This document shows, in pieces, positions 38,647 through 52,764 of a stretch of 64,000 bases of DNA (the stretch's first letter is position 1; every line of letters begins with the position of its first letter). The position numbers and the translations under genes were made by a program. The stretch spans positions 4,030,001 through 4,094,000 of the forward strand of contig NZ_CP062803.1 of NCBI RefSeq assembly GCF_008801925.2, in the 5' to 3' direction. This stretch comes from Cupriavidus basilensis (lineage in GTDB: Bacteria; Pseudomonadota; Gammaproteobacteria; Burkholderiales; Burkholderiaceae). Below the pieces are notes generated by a model that made no database searches, had not been told where the DNA came from, and saw only the letters and a program-made list of their open reading frames with translations.

Positions 38647-38652
38647 TATAAT
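38647..38652 (+). promoter_or_regulatory. -10 element immediately upstream of the GNAT start
   Basis: A perfect TATAAT ends 8 nt before the GNAT ATG. Transcription would begin at or within a few nt of the start codon, predicting a leaderless message; no Shine-Dalgarno is present. No good -35 was found at 16-18 bp. Confidence 0.45.
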
Positions 38653-38660
38653 CGCCCGTC

Positions 38661-39197
38661 ATGCGTGAATACACTCCTCGGCCCATGCTGGCCACCGACC
38701 TGCCCGCCGTGCTGGAAATCCAGGCCCAGTGCTATCGCGGCATGCTGCTTGAGTCCGCCGCGGCCCTCGGCAGCCGCCTGGCGCTGTCGCCCGCCACTTG
38801 CTGGGTGGCCGCCGGCCGGGACGGCGAGCTGGCAGCCTATCTGTTTACCCACATGTGGCCGCAGGACAGCCTGCCAGCACTCGACGGGATGCTGGAGCGG
38901 CACTGGGAACGCGCAGGTGAGCCGGCCAGCACGCTGACCTGGTTCGTGCACGATATGGCGGTGGCACCCGCGGGCCAGGGCCGCGGCCTGGCGCCAACGC
39001 TCTACGCCGCGGCCCGCGCGGCCGCACTCGCTGCCGGATTGCGCTCGTCGCGGCTGGTCGCCGTGCAATCGGCTGCGGCATGGTGGCGCAGACTCGGGTA
39101 CGAGAATTTGACGCCTCCCAGCGCTGCCGTGTCCGCCAAACTGTCGGCTTACGGCGACGATGCCGTGCTGATGGGCCGTACGCTGCAGCCAGGCTGA
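38661..39197 (+). CDS. GNAT-family N-acetyltransferase
   Basis: A 178-residue acetyl-CoA-dependent acyltransferase. The CoA-binding motif A is [20 protein letters not shown], and the preceding strand WFVHDMAV and the late [11 protein letters not shown] fit the fold. The acceptor is unknown. It is isolated on the plus strand between two minus-strand blocks and has no visible ribosome binding site; a TATAAT 8 nt upstream suggests leaderless translation. Confidence 0.85.
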   Translation: MREYTPRPMLATDLPAVLEIQAQCYRGMLLESAAALGSRLALSPATCWVAAGRDGELAAYLFTHMWPQDSLPALDGMLERHWERAGEPASTLTWFVHDMAVAPAGQGRGLAPTLYAAARAAALAAGLRSSRLVAVQSAAAWWRRLGYENLTPPSAAVSAKLSAYGDDAVLMGRTLQPG

Positions 39198-39208
39198 GCG
39201 CGCCGCCA

Positions 39209-39241
39209 TAAAAAAACCCGCCCGGCTTGCGCGGGGCGGGT
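39209..39241 (-). terminator. terminator of the gltBD operon
   Basis: ACCCGCCC (39216-39223) pairs with GGGCGGGT (39234-39241) around a 10-nt loop. On the minus strand it is followed by seven Ts. It lies 50 bp after the gltD stop. Confidence 0.85.
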
Positions 39242-39290
39242 CTTGCGGCGCGAGTAACGCTTCACCGCATCAGCAAAGCCATTGCGCCGA

Positions 39291-40754
39291 TCAGCGCGGC
39301 AGCTCGGAATGCCCCATCAGGAAGGCATCGACCGAACGTGCGGCCTGGCGGCCTTCGCGGATCGCCCACACCACCAGCGACTGGCCGCGGCGCACGTCGC
39401 CAGCGGCGAACACCTTGGGCACGTTGGTGTGATACGCACGATCGCCTTCGGTGCTGGCACGGGCGTTCTTGCGCGCATCGGTATCCACGCCGAAAGCGGA
39501 GAGCAGCGAGCCCACCGGGTTGGTGAAGCCCATGGCCAGCAGCACGAGATCCGCCTTAAGGATGAACTCGCTGTCCGGCACTTCCTGCATCTTGCCGTCC
39601 TTCCACTCGACGCGGCAGGCCTTGAGCGCGGTGATCTTGCCGTTCTCGCCAATGAACTCCTTGGTGGCGACCGACCAGTCGCGACTGCAGCCTTCCTCGT
39701 GCGAGGACGAGGTGCGCAGCTTGATCGGCCAGTACGGCCATACCAGCGCCTTGTTCTCTTCCTCCGGCGGCTGCGGCAGCAGCTCGAACTGGACGACCGA
39801 TTCCGCACCGTGGCGGTTCGACGTACCCACGCAGTCGGAGCCGGTATCGCCGCCACCGATCACGATCACGTGCTTGCCATCGGCGCGCAGCGCGTTGGGC
39901 TCGTCGCCGGCCACTTCCTTGTTCTGCGGGATCAGGAATTCCAGCGCGTAATGGATACCGTCGAGGTCGCGCCCGGGGACCGGCAGGTCGCGCGGCACTT
40001 CCGAGCCACCCGCCAGCACCACGGCGTCGAACTGGTCTTGCAGGGCCTGGGCCGAGATGGTCTCACGCGCATAGTTCTTGATGCCGGCAGGCAGTTCGCC
40101 GTCGGTCACCATCACGCCGGCACGGAAGGTCACGCCTTCGGCCTGCATCTGTTCCATGCGGCGGTCGATCAGCCACTTCTCGAGCTTGAAGTCGGGGATG
40201 CCGTAGCGCAGCAGGCCACCGATGCGGTCGTTCTTCTCGAACACGGTCACATCGTGCCCGGCGCGCGCCAGCTGCTGGGCGACGGCCATGCCGGCGGGGC
40301 CGGAGCCGACCACGGCAACGGTCTTGCCAGTCTTGTGCTTGGGCGGCTGCGGGGCAACCCAGCCTTCTTCCCAGGCCTTGTCGATGATGGCGTGCTCGAT
40401 CGACTTGATGCCAACCGGTGCTTCATTGATGCCGAGGGTACAGGCAGCTTCGCATGGTGCCGGGCAGATGCGGCCCGTGAACTCGGGGAAGTTGTTGGTC
40501 TGGTGCAGCACCTCGATCGCCGACTTCCAGTCCTGGCGATACACCAGGTCGTTGAAGTCGGGGATGATGTTGTTGACCGGGCAGCCGTTGTTGCAGAACG
40601 GGATACCGCAGTCCATGCAGCGCGCGCCCTGGATCTTCGCTTCGCTGTCGGACAGCGCGAATACGAATTCCTTGTAGTGCTTCACGCGCTTGGTTACGGG
40701 CTCGTAACCTTCGTTCTGGCGCGGAAATTCGAGAAAGCCAGTCGCCTTACCCAT
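39291..40754 (-). CDS. gltD: Glutamate synthase (NADPH) small subunit
   Basis: A 487-residue flavoprotein that feeds NADPH electrons to GltB. The N-terminal cysteine-rich region, [18 protein letters not shown] and [12 protein letters not shown], binds Fe-S clusters. The FAD loop is [20 protein letters not shown] and the NADPH loop is [21 protein letters not shown]. It follows gltB by 133 bp and is followed by a terminator. Confidence 0.97.
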   Translation of the reverse strand: MGKATGFLEFPRQNEGYEPVTKRVKHYKEFVFALSDSEAKIQGARCMDCGIPFCNNGCPVNNIIPDFNDLVYRQDWKSAIEVLHQTNNFPEFTGRICPAPCEAACTLGINEAPVGIKSIEHAIIDKAWEEGWVAPQPPKHKTGKTVAVVGSGPAGMAVAQQLARAGHDVTVFEKNDRIGGLLRYGIPDFKLEKWLIDRRMEQMQAEGVTFRAGVMVTDGELPAGIKNYARETISAQALQDQFDAVVLAGGSEVPRDLPVPGRDLDGIHYALEFLIPQNKEVAGDEPNALRADGKHVIVIGGGDTGSDCVGTSNRHGAESVVQFELLPQPPEEENKALVWPYWPIKLRTSSSHEEGCSRDWSVATKEFIGENGKITALKACRVEWKDGKMQEVPDSEFILKADLVLLAMGFTNPVGSLLSAFGVDTDARKNARASTEGDRAYHTNVPKVFAAGDVRRGQSLVVWAIREGRQAARSVDAFLMGHSELPR

Positions 40755-40887
40755 GTTGCGTCCTTGGTCATGCTGAGCGGCACCGGCGCATGCGCCGGCC
40801 CCGCTGTGAGGTCAGTATCTTGTGAGGCCGACGCGAATCTGCGACAGCGCTCATGCTTGGTCGGGCTCGCTGCCCTGCCCCTGGGGC

Positions 40888-45669
<4,782 letters not shown>

Positions 45670-45862
45670 CGTTTGCTTTGATTGGGATTGCGATTGGTCC
45701 ACGGGCTTGATTCCGGTGAGGGCTGCGAGCCAGCAAGGCAGACCGGAACGGGGACCGCACTCTTCCGCCGGGGCCGGTTGAAAACCGGGGACGGGGAACC
45801 AGAGAGACAGCGGGGCCGCAGCGGCGTACACAGGCGTGACGCGCCGCACAATGAATGTGGGT
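45670..45862 (-). promoter_or_regulatory. long (about 190-nt) gltB leader
   Basis: If transcription begins at the promoter at 45869-45897, the gltB mRNA has a leader near 190 nt. It is in frame with gltB and lacks stop codons but has no ATG with a ribosome binding site. No known riboswitch motif was recognised. Confidence 0.4.
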
Positions 45863-45868
45863 GGAGGA

Positions 45869-45897
45869 ACTATAAAAGAATCGTACGCGTCCCGCAA
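45869..45897 (-). promoter_or_regulatory. candidate gltB promoter
   Basis: On the minus strand TTGCGG (45897-45892) and TATAGT (45874-45869) are separated by exactly 17 bp. The -10 matches 5/6 and the -35 3/6. Confidence 0.55.
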
Positions 45898-45908
45898 AAT
45901 TTTTAAAT

Positions 45909-45972
45909 GGGGTCAGATCAAATTAAGCCTCGCACCACAACGGTGATGGTCTTTATTTGGGGACAGATAAAG
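45909..45972 (+). repeat. REP-like motifs at the left side of the RAYT gene
   Basis: GGGGTCAGAT (45909-45918) and GGGGACAGAT (45959-45968) occur 50 bp apart in direct orientation. The second sits in the loop of a hairpin with stem CTTTA/TAAAG (45951-45955, 45968-45972). An outer pair GCACCA (45932-45937) and TGGTGC (45975-45980) encloses this hairpin. Such nested structures resemble REP/BIME units recognised by RAYT proteins. Confidence 0.6.
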
Positions 45973-46049
45973 TATGGTGCATCGCGGGACGTGCGTTGCT
46001 GATCTCGCCGCGGTCTAGCGTGCCGTACTTCGCACGCCCTGGCCCGAGG

Positions 46050-46772
46050 CTAGGCCGTATCCGGCTCGGACTCCCTGTCCATTGCGGATCGGCCCGCCGG
46101 GCGGCCCTTGGGCAACGGCTTCACGCGCCGCCCGCCCTGGCGCTCCAGTTGCGCAAGGAAGGCCGCGTCACCCAGAGGCCAGCCGCTATGCGCGTGGCTG
46201 CGAAGTGTGGCCAGCGTCATCGACGACAGCCCTTCGGCGGTGACGGCACGGTAATTGGATTGGCGCTCGAACGGCGTATTGCCCAGCGCCCAGTACGCAG
46301 AGTGATCGCTCACAAAGGGGCTGGCCTCGATGCCGGCATGGTGGCGATAGCTGCTCCAGCGATCCCCTTCGGCCGAGATCACCTCGCCGGCACGCACGGC
46401 GTTGCCCTCCACGTACTGCATGGCCGGCAGCATCCAGGCAGCGGGATCGAACACCGCCGAGCGAAAGCGGCCATCCCATAGCGTGCCCGTACGGTCCGCG
46501 ACCCGGTTGAAATAGCGCGCGTAGCGGCGCCCTACCGCTTGCATGGTGAGGCTGAGCGAATCGGCATGCCGGGGGGTCGCCACGAGGTGGACATGATTCG
46601 GCCGCAAGGCGTAGGCGTGGATCGCCAGGTCGTACTCGCGCGCGGCCATGCGCAGGCAGTCCAGGTAGTGGAGGTAGTCGTCGGTGCCAAGGAAGACGGG
46701 CTGACGATTGTTGCCGCGTTGCAACACCAGTGCCGGCAGCGCAGCCGGGGAGAAGCGAGGAAGTCGGGCCAT
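46050..46772 (-). CDS. REP-associated tyrosine transposase (RAYT, IS200/IS605-like Y1)
   Basis: A 240-residue single-strand DNA transposase of the Y1/HUH class. The HUH motif is H60-V-H62 in RPNHVHLVATP, and the candidate nucleophilic tyrosines are Y84/Y87 in QAVGRRYARYFN. The downstream TGTLWDGRFRSAVFD and MQYVEGNAVRAGEV are RAYT-typical. The C-terminal basic region may bind DNA. It is complete and appears intact. Confidence 0.88.
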   Translation of the reverse strand: MARLPRFSPAALPALVLQRGNNRQPVFLGTDDYLHYLDCLRMAAREYDLAIHAYALRPNHVHLVATPRHADSLSLTMQAVGRRYARYFNRVADRTGTLWDGRFRSAVFDPAAWMLPAMQYVEGNAVRAGEVISAEGDRWSSYRHHAGIEASPFVSDHSAYWALGNTPFERQSNYRAVTAEGLSSMTLATLRSHAHSGWPLGDAAFLAQLERQGGRRVKPLPKGRPAGRSAMDRESEPDTA

Positions 46773-46859
46773 GATGGGCGAAGGGAATCGGCGATAGGCG
46801 CTTGCCGGTCGGATGGCTCAACCGGAAGCGATGCCCGATGATAGCGCAGCCGCAGCCTG

Positions 46860-46869
46860 ATCCGTCCCC
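46860..46869 (-). repeat. right-end REP-like motif of the RAYT element
   Basis: GGGGACGGAT on the minus strand is an inverted near-copy of the left GGGGACAGAT motif, differing at one position. It ends about 25 bp before the dgt stop codon. Confidence 0.5.
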
Positions 46870-46893
46870 AATTTTCCCGCTGGCCGCGCTGGC

Positions 46894-48030
46894 CTAACTG
46901 CCTTCGTCGACGGCAAAAATGCGGCGGTGCTCCCGGATCGCATAGCGGTCGGTCATGCCGGCGATGTAGTGCGAGATCAGCCGGGACGGGTCACGGCCTT
47001 GCCCCGCCTGGTATTGCGGCGGCAGCAGGCGCGGATCCGCCATGAAGACATCAAACAGGTCGGTGATGATGCGCTGGGCCTTGGAGGACATGCGCATCAC
47101 CAGGTAATGGCGATAGAGATGGCGGAAAAGGAAACGCTTGAGCGCCGCCGCTTCCTCGCGCACCGGCGCGCTGAAGGCCACGAGCGGGCCTGCTGCCCGC
47201 ACGGCCTCGATGTTGCGCGGGTTGGCGGCGGCAATGTTCTGGCTGGTGGTTTCGATCAGGTCGACGATCAGCGTGTTGATCATGCGGCGCACGGTTTCGT
47301 TGATCACGCGCCGCCCGTTGATACCGGGAAATGCCGCCATCGCCTCGGCGCGGTGGCGCCCCCACATCGGCACTTCGTCCATCTGCTCAAGCGTGAGCAG
47401 CCCGGAGCGCAGGCCGTCGTCGATATCGTGGTTGTTGTAGGCGATCTCGTCGGCCAGGTTGGCCAGCTGGGCCTCCAGCGAGGGCTGCGTTCCCTCCAGA
47501 AAGCGCCGGCCCAGTTCGCCAAGCGCAGAGGCATTGACGCGCGAGCAATGCTTGAGCACGCCCTCACGCGTCTCGAACGTCAGGTTGAGCCCGTTGAAGC
47601 CGCCATAGCGCTCCTCCAGCTCATCCACCACCAGCAGGCTCTGCAGGTTGTGCTCGAAGCCCCCGTGGTTCTTCATGCAGTTGTTCAGCGCATCCTGGCC
47701 GGCATGGCCGAAGGGCGTGTGGCCAAGATCGTGCGCCAGCGAGATGGCTTCGACCAGGTCCTCGTTCAGGCGCAGGTTGCGGGCGATGGAGCGGGCGATC
47801 TGCGCCACTTCCAGGCTATGGGTGAGCCGGGTGCGGAACAGGTCACCTTCATGGTTGACGAAGACCTGGGTCTTGTACTCGAGCCGCCGGAAGGCCGTGC
47901 TGTGGATAACGCGGTCGCGGTCGCGCTGGAATTCCGTGCGCGAGGATGAGGCCGGTTCGGCATGCACCCGCCCGAGTGTCTGCGCGGAGCGGGCGGCATA
48001 GGGAGCGAGATGGCTTTCGAGGTCGGTCAT
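46894..48030 (-). CDS. dgt: dGTPase-like HD-domain triphosphohydrolase
   Basis: A 378-residue HD phosphohydrolase expected to convert dNTPs (classically dGTP) to deoxynucleoside and triphosphate. The metal site is visible in [38 protein letters not shown] and [29 protein letters not shown] completes it. The length is that of the shorter dNTPase-like group, not the 505-residue enteric Dgt, so substrate range may differ. It follows aroB by 75 bp. Confidence 0.92.
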   Translation of the reverse strand: MTDLESHLAPYAARSAQTLGRVHAEPASSSRTEFQRDRDRVIHSTAFRRLEYKTQVFVNHEGDLFRTRLTHSLEVAQIARSIARNLRLNEDLVEAISLAHDLGHTPFGHAGQDALNNCMKNHGGFEHNLQSLLVVDELEERYGGFNGLNLTFETREGVLKHCSRVNASALGELGRRFLEGTQPSLEAQLANLADEIAYNNHDIDDGLRSGLLTLEQMDEVPMWGRHRAEAMAAFPGINGRRVINETVRRMINTLIVDLIETTSQNIAAANPRNIEAVRAAGPLVAFSAPVREEAAALKRFLFRHLYRHYLVMRMSSKAQRIITDLFDVFMADPRLLPPQYQAGQGRDPSRLISHYIAGMTDRYAIREHRRIFAVDEGS

Positions 48031-48105
48031 GCGGCAATCCGGTCAGGCGTCCGGCCAGGTGGCGGTGCGCCGCCCGGCCGGCATTGCAAGGCACAACCGA
48101 TCGCA

Positions 48106-49212
48106 TCAGGCGACCGGCGCCTCGGTGGGCGGCCTGAGCACCGCGTGCTGCAAGGTAGCGCGCAGGTCAGGGTCTGGCACGGTGGTGATGAAGGCTTCGC
48201 CCAGCTTCCTGAGCAGAATGAACTTGATGCTGCCGGCTTCTGCCTTCTTGTCCACTTTCATCAGCTCGATATAGCGGTCGGTGCCCAGTTCCGGCGCGAC
48301 CACCGGCAGCATGGCGGCGCGGATAAGGTGCACCACGCGCGCGCGCGTTTCGGTGTCGATGAAGCCGAGCCGGTGCGACAGATCCGCCGCCATCACCATG
48401 CCGCAACCCACGGCCTCGCCGTGCAGCCACTCGCCGTAGCCCATGCCAGCCTCGATCGCGTGGCCGAAGGTGTGGCCAAAATTAAGCATGGCGCGCAGGC
48501 CGCCCTCGCGCTCGTCCTGGGCCACCACGGCGGCCTTGATCTCGCAGGAGCGCTTGACCGCCAGCGCCATGATGTCCGGGTCGCAGGCGTTGAGCGCGCG
48601 GATATTGCGCTCGATCCAGCCGAAATACCCGGCATCGGCCATGGCGCCATGCTTGATCACCTCGGCCAGGCCCGCCGCGAGCTCGCGCTCCGGCAGCGTG
48701 CGCAGGGTGTCGATGTCGGCAATCACCGCATTGGGCTGGTGGAAGGCACCGATCATGTTCTTGCCGAGCGGGTGATTGATGCCGGTCTTGCCGCCCACCG
48801 ACGAATCCACCTGCGACAGCAGGGTCGTGGGCACCTGCACGAACGGCACGCCGCGCATGTAGCAGGCAGCGGCAAACCCGGTCATGTCGCCTACCACGCC
48901 GCCGCCCAGGGCGATCAGCGTGGTCTTGCGGTCGGCGCCCGCACTGAGCAGCGCGTCGAAGATCAGGTTGAGCGTTTCCCACTGCTTGAAGGCTTCGCCG
49001 TCGGGCAGGGTCACGGTGCGCACGGTCTTGCCAAGCGCTGCGAGGCTGGCCTGGACGCGGGCGGCGTACAGCGGCCCTACGGTCTCATTGGTGACGATGA
49101 CGGCATGCTGGCCACGCACATGGGGGCGGAACAACTCGGTCTGGTCGAGCAGGCCGGTGCCGATATGGATGGGGTAGCTGCGCTCCCCGAGGCTGACTTC
49201 AAGGGTGATCAT
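48106..49212 (-). CDS. aroB: 3-dehydroquinate synthase
   Basis: A 368-residue NAD- and zinc-dependent enzyme of the shikimate pathway. Signatures are [40 protein letters not shown], and AEVIKHGAM with the metal-ligand region [11 protein letters not shown]. The frame extends upstream, but the ATG at 49212 is the conserved start and overlaps the end of aroK by 14 bp. Confidence 0.97.
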   Translation of the reverse strand: MITLEVSLGERSYPIHIGTGLLDQTELFRPHVRGQHAVIVTNETVGPLYAARVQASLAALGKTVRTVTLPDGEAFKQWETLNLIFDALLSAGADRKTTLIALGGGVVGDMTGFAAACYMRGVPFVQVPTTLLSQVDSSVGGKTGINHPLGKNMIGAFHQPNAVIADIDTLRTLPERELAAGLAEVIKHGAMADAGYFGWIERNIRALNACDPDIMALAVKRSCEIKAAVVAQDEREGGLRAMLNFGHTFGHAIEAGMGYGEWLHGEAVGCGMVMAADLSHRLGFIDTETRARVVHLIRAAMLPVVAPELGTDRYIELMKVDKKAEAGSIKFILLRKLGEAFITTVPDPDLRATLQHAVLRPPTEAPVA

Positions 49213-49813
49213 CGTGATTCTGGTCCTGCGCCGGGAGGTTGTCCGCGCACTCGCCGTCTGCCCCTTCGGGTTCTTCGGCGGCAACGGTGAAACCGGCCAT
49301 TTCAAGTTGCATCAACACCATATTAGCAAGCTGCGCCACCGAAGGCTTGCCAGTTTCGATGATGAAATCCGCCACCTCACGGTAGAGCGGGTCCCGCTCG
49401 CCATAGAGCGTTTCCAGCCTTCCCTTGGGGTCTTCGGTCTGCAGCAGCGGGCGATTGCGGTCGTGGCGGGTGCGCAGCCACAGGTCGTGCGGGCTGGCGC
49501 GCAGGTAAACCACAGTGCCGCGCGCCTTCAGGTGAGCGCGATTCTCCGGGCGCAGCACGGCGCCGCCGCCGGTGGCCAGCACGATGCCGCGGCGCTGGGT
49601 CAGTTCGTCGATCGCCTGCGCCTCGCGGTCGCGAAAGCCCGCCTCACCCTCATGCTCGAAGATGATCGGGATACGCACGCCGCAACGCGCCTCGAGTTCG
49701 TGATCCGAATCGAAGAACGGGTAGTTCAGGCGCCGGGCCACGGTACGGCCGACGGTGGTCTTGCCGGCACCCATCAGGCCAACAAAGAAAAGGTTCGGGC
49801 GGGTGACTGTCAC
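49199..49813 (-). CDS. aroK: Shikimate kinase
   Basis: A 204-residue P-loop kinase for the fifth shikimate step. Walker A is [12 protein letters not shown], followed by [13 protein letters not shown], the shikimate-contact [19 protein letters not shown] and the lid RNRPLL. The start appears to be GTG at 49813, with no strong ribosome binding site. The C-terminal ~25 residues are acidic and overlap the aroB start by 14 bp. It is separated from pilQ by a terminator. Confidence 0.95.
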   Translation of the reverse strand: MTVTRPNLFFVGLMGAGKTTVGRTVARRLNYPFFDSDHELEARCGVRIPIIFEHEGEAGFRDREAQAIDELTQRRGIVLATGGGAVLRPENRAHLKARGTVVYLRASPHDLWLRTRHDRNRPLLQTEDPKGRLETLYGERDPLYREVADFIIETGKPSVAQLANMVLMQLEMAGFTVAAEEPEGADGECADNLPAQDQNHDDHP

Positions 49814-49997
49814 TGGCGTGTCGGGCGGGAGCCGGATCTCTGGCCGGCCCTCGCGGTGGAAAACTGCATCATCTTCTTATGTTGGGACGATCCGGGCAAG
49901 TGGCGAGGCGCAATCGGCACAAGGCAACCCGCCTCGCGACACGCCTTGCGCGCCGGCCACATACACCCCCGCCCAACCTTTCTAGCCCGCCTGGACA

Positions 49998-50026
49998 ATA
50001 AAAAAGCCGCATCGGAACGATGCGGC
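49998..50026 (-). terminator. terminator between pilQ and aroK
   Basis: GCCGCATCG (50006-50014) and CGATGCGGC (50018-50026) form a 9-bp stem with a GAA loop, followed on the minus strand by TTTTTTATT. It ends the pilMNOPQ message, so aroK needs its own promoter or read-through. Confidence 0.88.
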
Positions 50027-50059
50027 CTGTCAGTCTACTGCATCCGGCACGCGCGGGCG

Positions 50060-52234
50060 CTATTTCAGCGACACGCTGTCGTTGAGCACGCGCGGCGTCA
50101 GGAACACCAGCAGCTCGGTCCGGTTGTTGACCTTGGCGTTGTCCTTGAACAGGTTGCCGAGAATCGGGATGTCCCCCAGCAATGGCACCTTGTTCACATT
50201 GGTGGACTCGGTCTGGCTATAGATGCCGCCAATCACCACCGTGCCACCGTTCTCCACCAGCACCTGCGTCTGCACGTGCTTGGTGTCGATGGCAAAGCCC
50301 GAGGTGGTCTGGATGCCCACGCTGTCCTTGTTGACGTCGACGTCCAGCAGCACATTGCCTTCCGGCGTGATCTGCGGCGTGACTTCCAGCTTCAGGTTGG
50401 CCTTGCGGAACTGCACCGAGGTGGCGCCGCTGGAGGTGGCAGCCTGGTAGGGCAACTCCGTGCCTTGCTCTATCAGCGCCTTGATATTGTTGGCGGTGAC
50501 CACGCGCGGGCTGGAGATGATCTTGCCCCGCCCGTCCGCTTCCAGCGCGGACAGCTCGAGCGCCAGGAAACGGCCGGCCGTGTTGCTGAACAGGCTGACC
50601 GCGACCGAGCCCGGGTTGACGCCGTTGATCGCCGCCGCCGGCAGGCTCAGCGCCGGGCCGTTGTCCCAGGTTGCGTTCTGCGTCACCGGGCTGACCACAT
50701 TGGTGTAGGTGTTGCCGTAGCCGGCACCCGCCGTCTTGGAGGCAAAACCCAGCCTGACGCCCAGGTTGCGGCTGAAGGTATCGTTGGCCTCGACGATGCG
50801 CGCCTCGATGATCACCTGGCGCACCGGGATGTCGATCTTGCCGAGGAAACTCTGCACCTCTTCGAGCTTGGTCGCGATATCGGACACGAACAGCTGGTTG
50901 GTACGGGGATCGGCCGTCAGCGAGCCACGCTTGGACAGCATGCGAGTGTTACTGGCAGCCGCACCGCCTATGCCGACCGCCCCGACTGCGCCCACGCTGC
51001 CCAATGCGCCCGCGCCGCCGACGCCACCGGCACCCGCCGCGGCCAGCCCAAGCAGCATGCGCCGCACGTCTTCGGCACGCTGGTAGTTGAGCTGGAACAC
51101 CTGGCTGCGGATCGGCTCGAGGTCATTGATCTGCTGCTGCGATTCGAGCTCGAGCTTTTCCTTGGTAGCCAGCTCGGCCTTGGGCGCCACCCACAGCACA
51201 TTGCCGTTGCGGCGCGAGGCCAGTCCCTTGGCATCGAGCACGATCTGCAGCGCCTGGTCCCAGGGCACATCCTTCAGGCGCAGCGTCAGGTTGCCCTGCA
51301 CGCTTTCGCTGGTGATGATGTTGAGGTTGGTGAAATCGGCAAACACCTGCAGCAGCGAGCGGATATCGATGTTCTGGAAGTTCAGCGAGAGCCGCTCGCC
51401 GCGAAATCCTGCCCCGCTGATCAGCTTGGCCGGATCTTCCTTGACCGGGCGCACTTCCACCACGAACTGCGTATCGGTCTGGTAGGAGCTGTACTCCCAG
51501 TTGCCTCGCGGCTCGATGGTGAGGCGGGTGCTGCCGTTGTTGTCGCTCGCGCGCATGCCCTGCACCGGCGTGCCGAAATCCGTCACATCAAAGCGCCTGC
51601 GCATGCCGTCGGGCAGCGAGGTATTGAGGAAATCGACCACCACGTTCTGGCCCTGCTGCGCGATATTGATGCCGGAATCGCGCGAGGAAAGATCCACCAC
51701 GATGCGGCCAGCGCCATCCTGGCCGCGGCGGAAATCGATATTGCGCACGGTCGGCCGCATCGCGGGCACTGCCGGCGCCTGCGCCGAGCTGGGGGCGAAC
51801 GTCGGCACCGCCGCGCGGGCAGTCGGGGCGACATTGTCGAGCAGCACCACGAACAGGTTGCCGCGCACCTCGGTGCGATAGCTGGCCACCCGGGTCAGGT
51901 CGAGGATCACACGGGTGCGATCGCCGATCTGGACCACATTGGCGCTCTTGAGCAACTTGCCGCCGAAGTCATATTGCGCCCGCCCGGCCGAGAAGCCGGT
52001 ATCGAGAAAGTCGATGGCGAGCTTGGGCGGATTCTGCGTGGTGAAGTCGGCCGGCTTTTGCGCCGGCGGCCCCTGCATCTCGACCGTGAACACGGTCTGC
52101 TCGCCCACCGTGGTGGCATCGACGCGCTTGATGGCGTTGCCCGGCGTCGGTTGCGCCAGTGCAGCCGGCGCGGCCAATACCAGCGTCATCATTGCGGCGC
52201 CCGCAAGCGCCCGGTACCAGCGACCCATGATCAT
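50060..52234 (-). CDS. pilQ: Type IV pilus secretin PilQ
   Basis: A 724-residue outer-membrane secretin through which the pilus is extruded. The signal peptide ends near residue 27 (AAPAALA). Two AMIN domains for peptidoglycan binding occupy about residues 40-270, followed by STN/N0 and N1 domains (FRGERLSLNFQNIDIRSLLQ region) and the secretin core ending GGTVVIGGIYSQTE and LVFLTPRVL. A Gly/Ala-rich insert (GAAGAGGVGGAGALGSVGAVG region, around residue 420) interrupts N1, a natural low-complexity linker. GGAGG precedes ATG 52234, which overlaps the pilP stop by 4 bp. Confidence 0.95.
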   Translation of the reverse strand: MIMGRWYRALAGAAMMTLVLAAPAALAQPTPGNAIKRVDATTVGEQTVFTVEMQGPPAQKPADFTTQNPPKLAIDFLDTGFSAGRAQYDFGGKLLKSANVVQIGDRTRVILDLTRVASYRTEVRGNLFVVLLDNVAPTARAAVPTFAPSSAQAPAVPAMRPTVRNIDFRRGQDGAGRIVVDLSSRDSGINIAQQGQNVVVDFLNTSLPDGMRRRFDVTDFGTPVQGMRASDNNGSTRLTIEPRGNWEYSSYQTDTQFVVEVRPVKEDPAKLISGAGFRGERLSLNFQNIDIRSLLQVFADFTNLNIITSESVQGNLTLRLKDVPWDQALQIVLDAKGLASRRNGNVLWVAPKAELATKEKLELESQQQINDLEPIRSQVFQLNYQRAEDVRRMLLGLAAAGAGGVGGAGALGSVGAVGAVGIGGAAASNTRMLSKRGSLTADPRTNQLFVSDIATKLEEVQSFLGKIDIPVRQVIIEARIVEANDTFSRNLGVRLGFASKTAGAGYGNTYTNVVSPVTQNATWDNGPALSLPAAAINGVNPGSVAVSLFSNTAGRFLALELSALEADGRGKIISSPRVVTANNIKALIEQGTELPYQAATSSGATSVQFRKANLKLEVTPQITPEGNVLLDVDVNKDSVGIQTTSGFAIDTKHVQTQVLVENGGTVVIGGIYSQTESTNVNKVPLLGDIPILGNLFKDNAKVNNRTELLVFLTPRVLNDSVSLK

Positions 52235-52764
52235 GCCGACCCCTCCAGCTTCAGGCTGGTCATTTTCTCTTTCCACTCGGCTACCCCTTCCCGGACCAAT
52301 TCGCGCAACACGATCTCCTGATCGTTGATGCGGACCACCCGGCCGTAATTCTGGCCGAGATACTGCCCCACCTTGACGTGGTGGATCTTGTTATCTACTT
52401 GCACGACGCCGTAGGTCTCGCCGCTCTTCTTCATGGCGCCCAGCATCTTGAAGTTCTCCAGCGGGAAATCCTCCAGCGGCTCGCGCCGGCGGCCGGATTC
52501 CGGCGACTCGGACAGGACCCGGTTCAGGTCGCCGATCTTGTTCTGGGCAAAGGGCTCGGGCGCGCTGCGGCCCGCGTAGTCGCGCGGCACGTAGGGCTTG
52601 GGCTCGGGCAGCGGCGCCGGCGGCGGCGCCTTGGCAGCCTGGGCTTGCGCCATCCACTGGCGCAGGCCGTCTTCCTCGCTGCCCCCGCAGGCTGCCAACA
52701 GCGCGGCGCCGATCAGCGCGCAAGCGCAGGCACGCAGGCGCGAAGCCTGGATCGCTGGCATCAT
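52231..52764 (-). CDS. pilP: Type IV pilus lipoprotein PilP
   Basis: A 177-residue inner-membrane lipoprotein linking the PilMNO platform to PilQ. The lipobox is LLAAC near residue 26, followed by a Pro-rich linker and a folded HR/beta domain (FKMLGAMKKSGETYGVVQVD, VGQYLGQNYGRVVRIND). It overlaps both pilO and pilQ by 4 bp. Confidence 0.95.
   Translation of the reverse strand: MMPAIQASRLRACACALIGAALLAACGGSEEDGLRQWMAQAQAAKAPPPAPLPEPKPYVPRDYAGRSAPEPFAQNKIGDLNRVLSESPESGRRREPLEDFPLENFKMLGAMKKSGETYGVVQVDNKIHHVKVGQYLGQNYGRVVRINDQEIVLRELVREGVAEWKEKMTSLKLEGSA

Larger units (their letters stand above)
45909..46869 (-). mobile_element. RAYT element flanked by inverted GGGGAC-type motifs
   Basis: The RAYT gene lies between GGGGTCAGAT/GGGGACAGAT motifs on the left and the reverse-oriented GGGGACGGAT (46869-46860 on the minus strand) on the right. 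The whole unit, about 0.96 kb, fills the space between gltB and dgt. RAYTs are usually domesticated single-copy genes that mobilise REP sequences, so current autonomous mobility is doubtful. Confidence 0.6.

Noticed and set aside
49205..52321. A 1038-codon plus-strand open frame opposite aroK and pilQ
   Set aside because: It runs antisense through two confidently identified genes and a terminator, and its composition is typical of a shadow frame.
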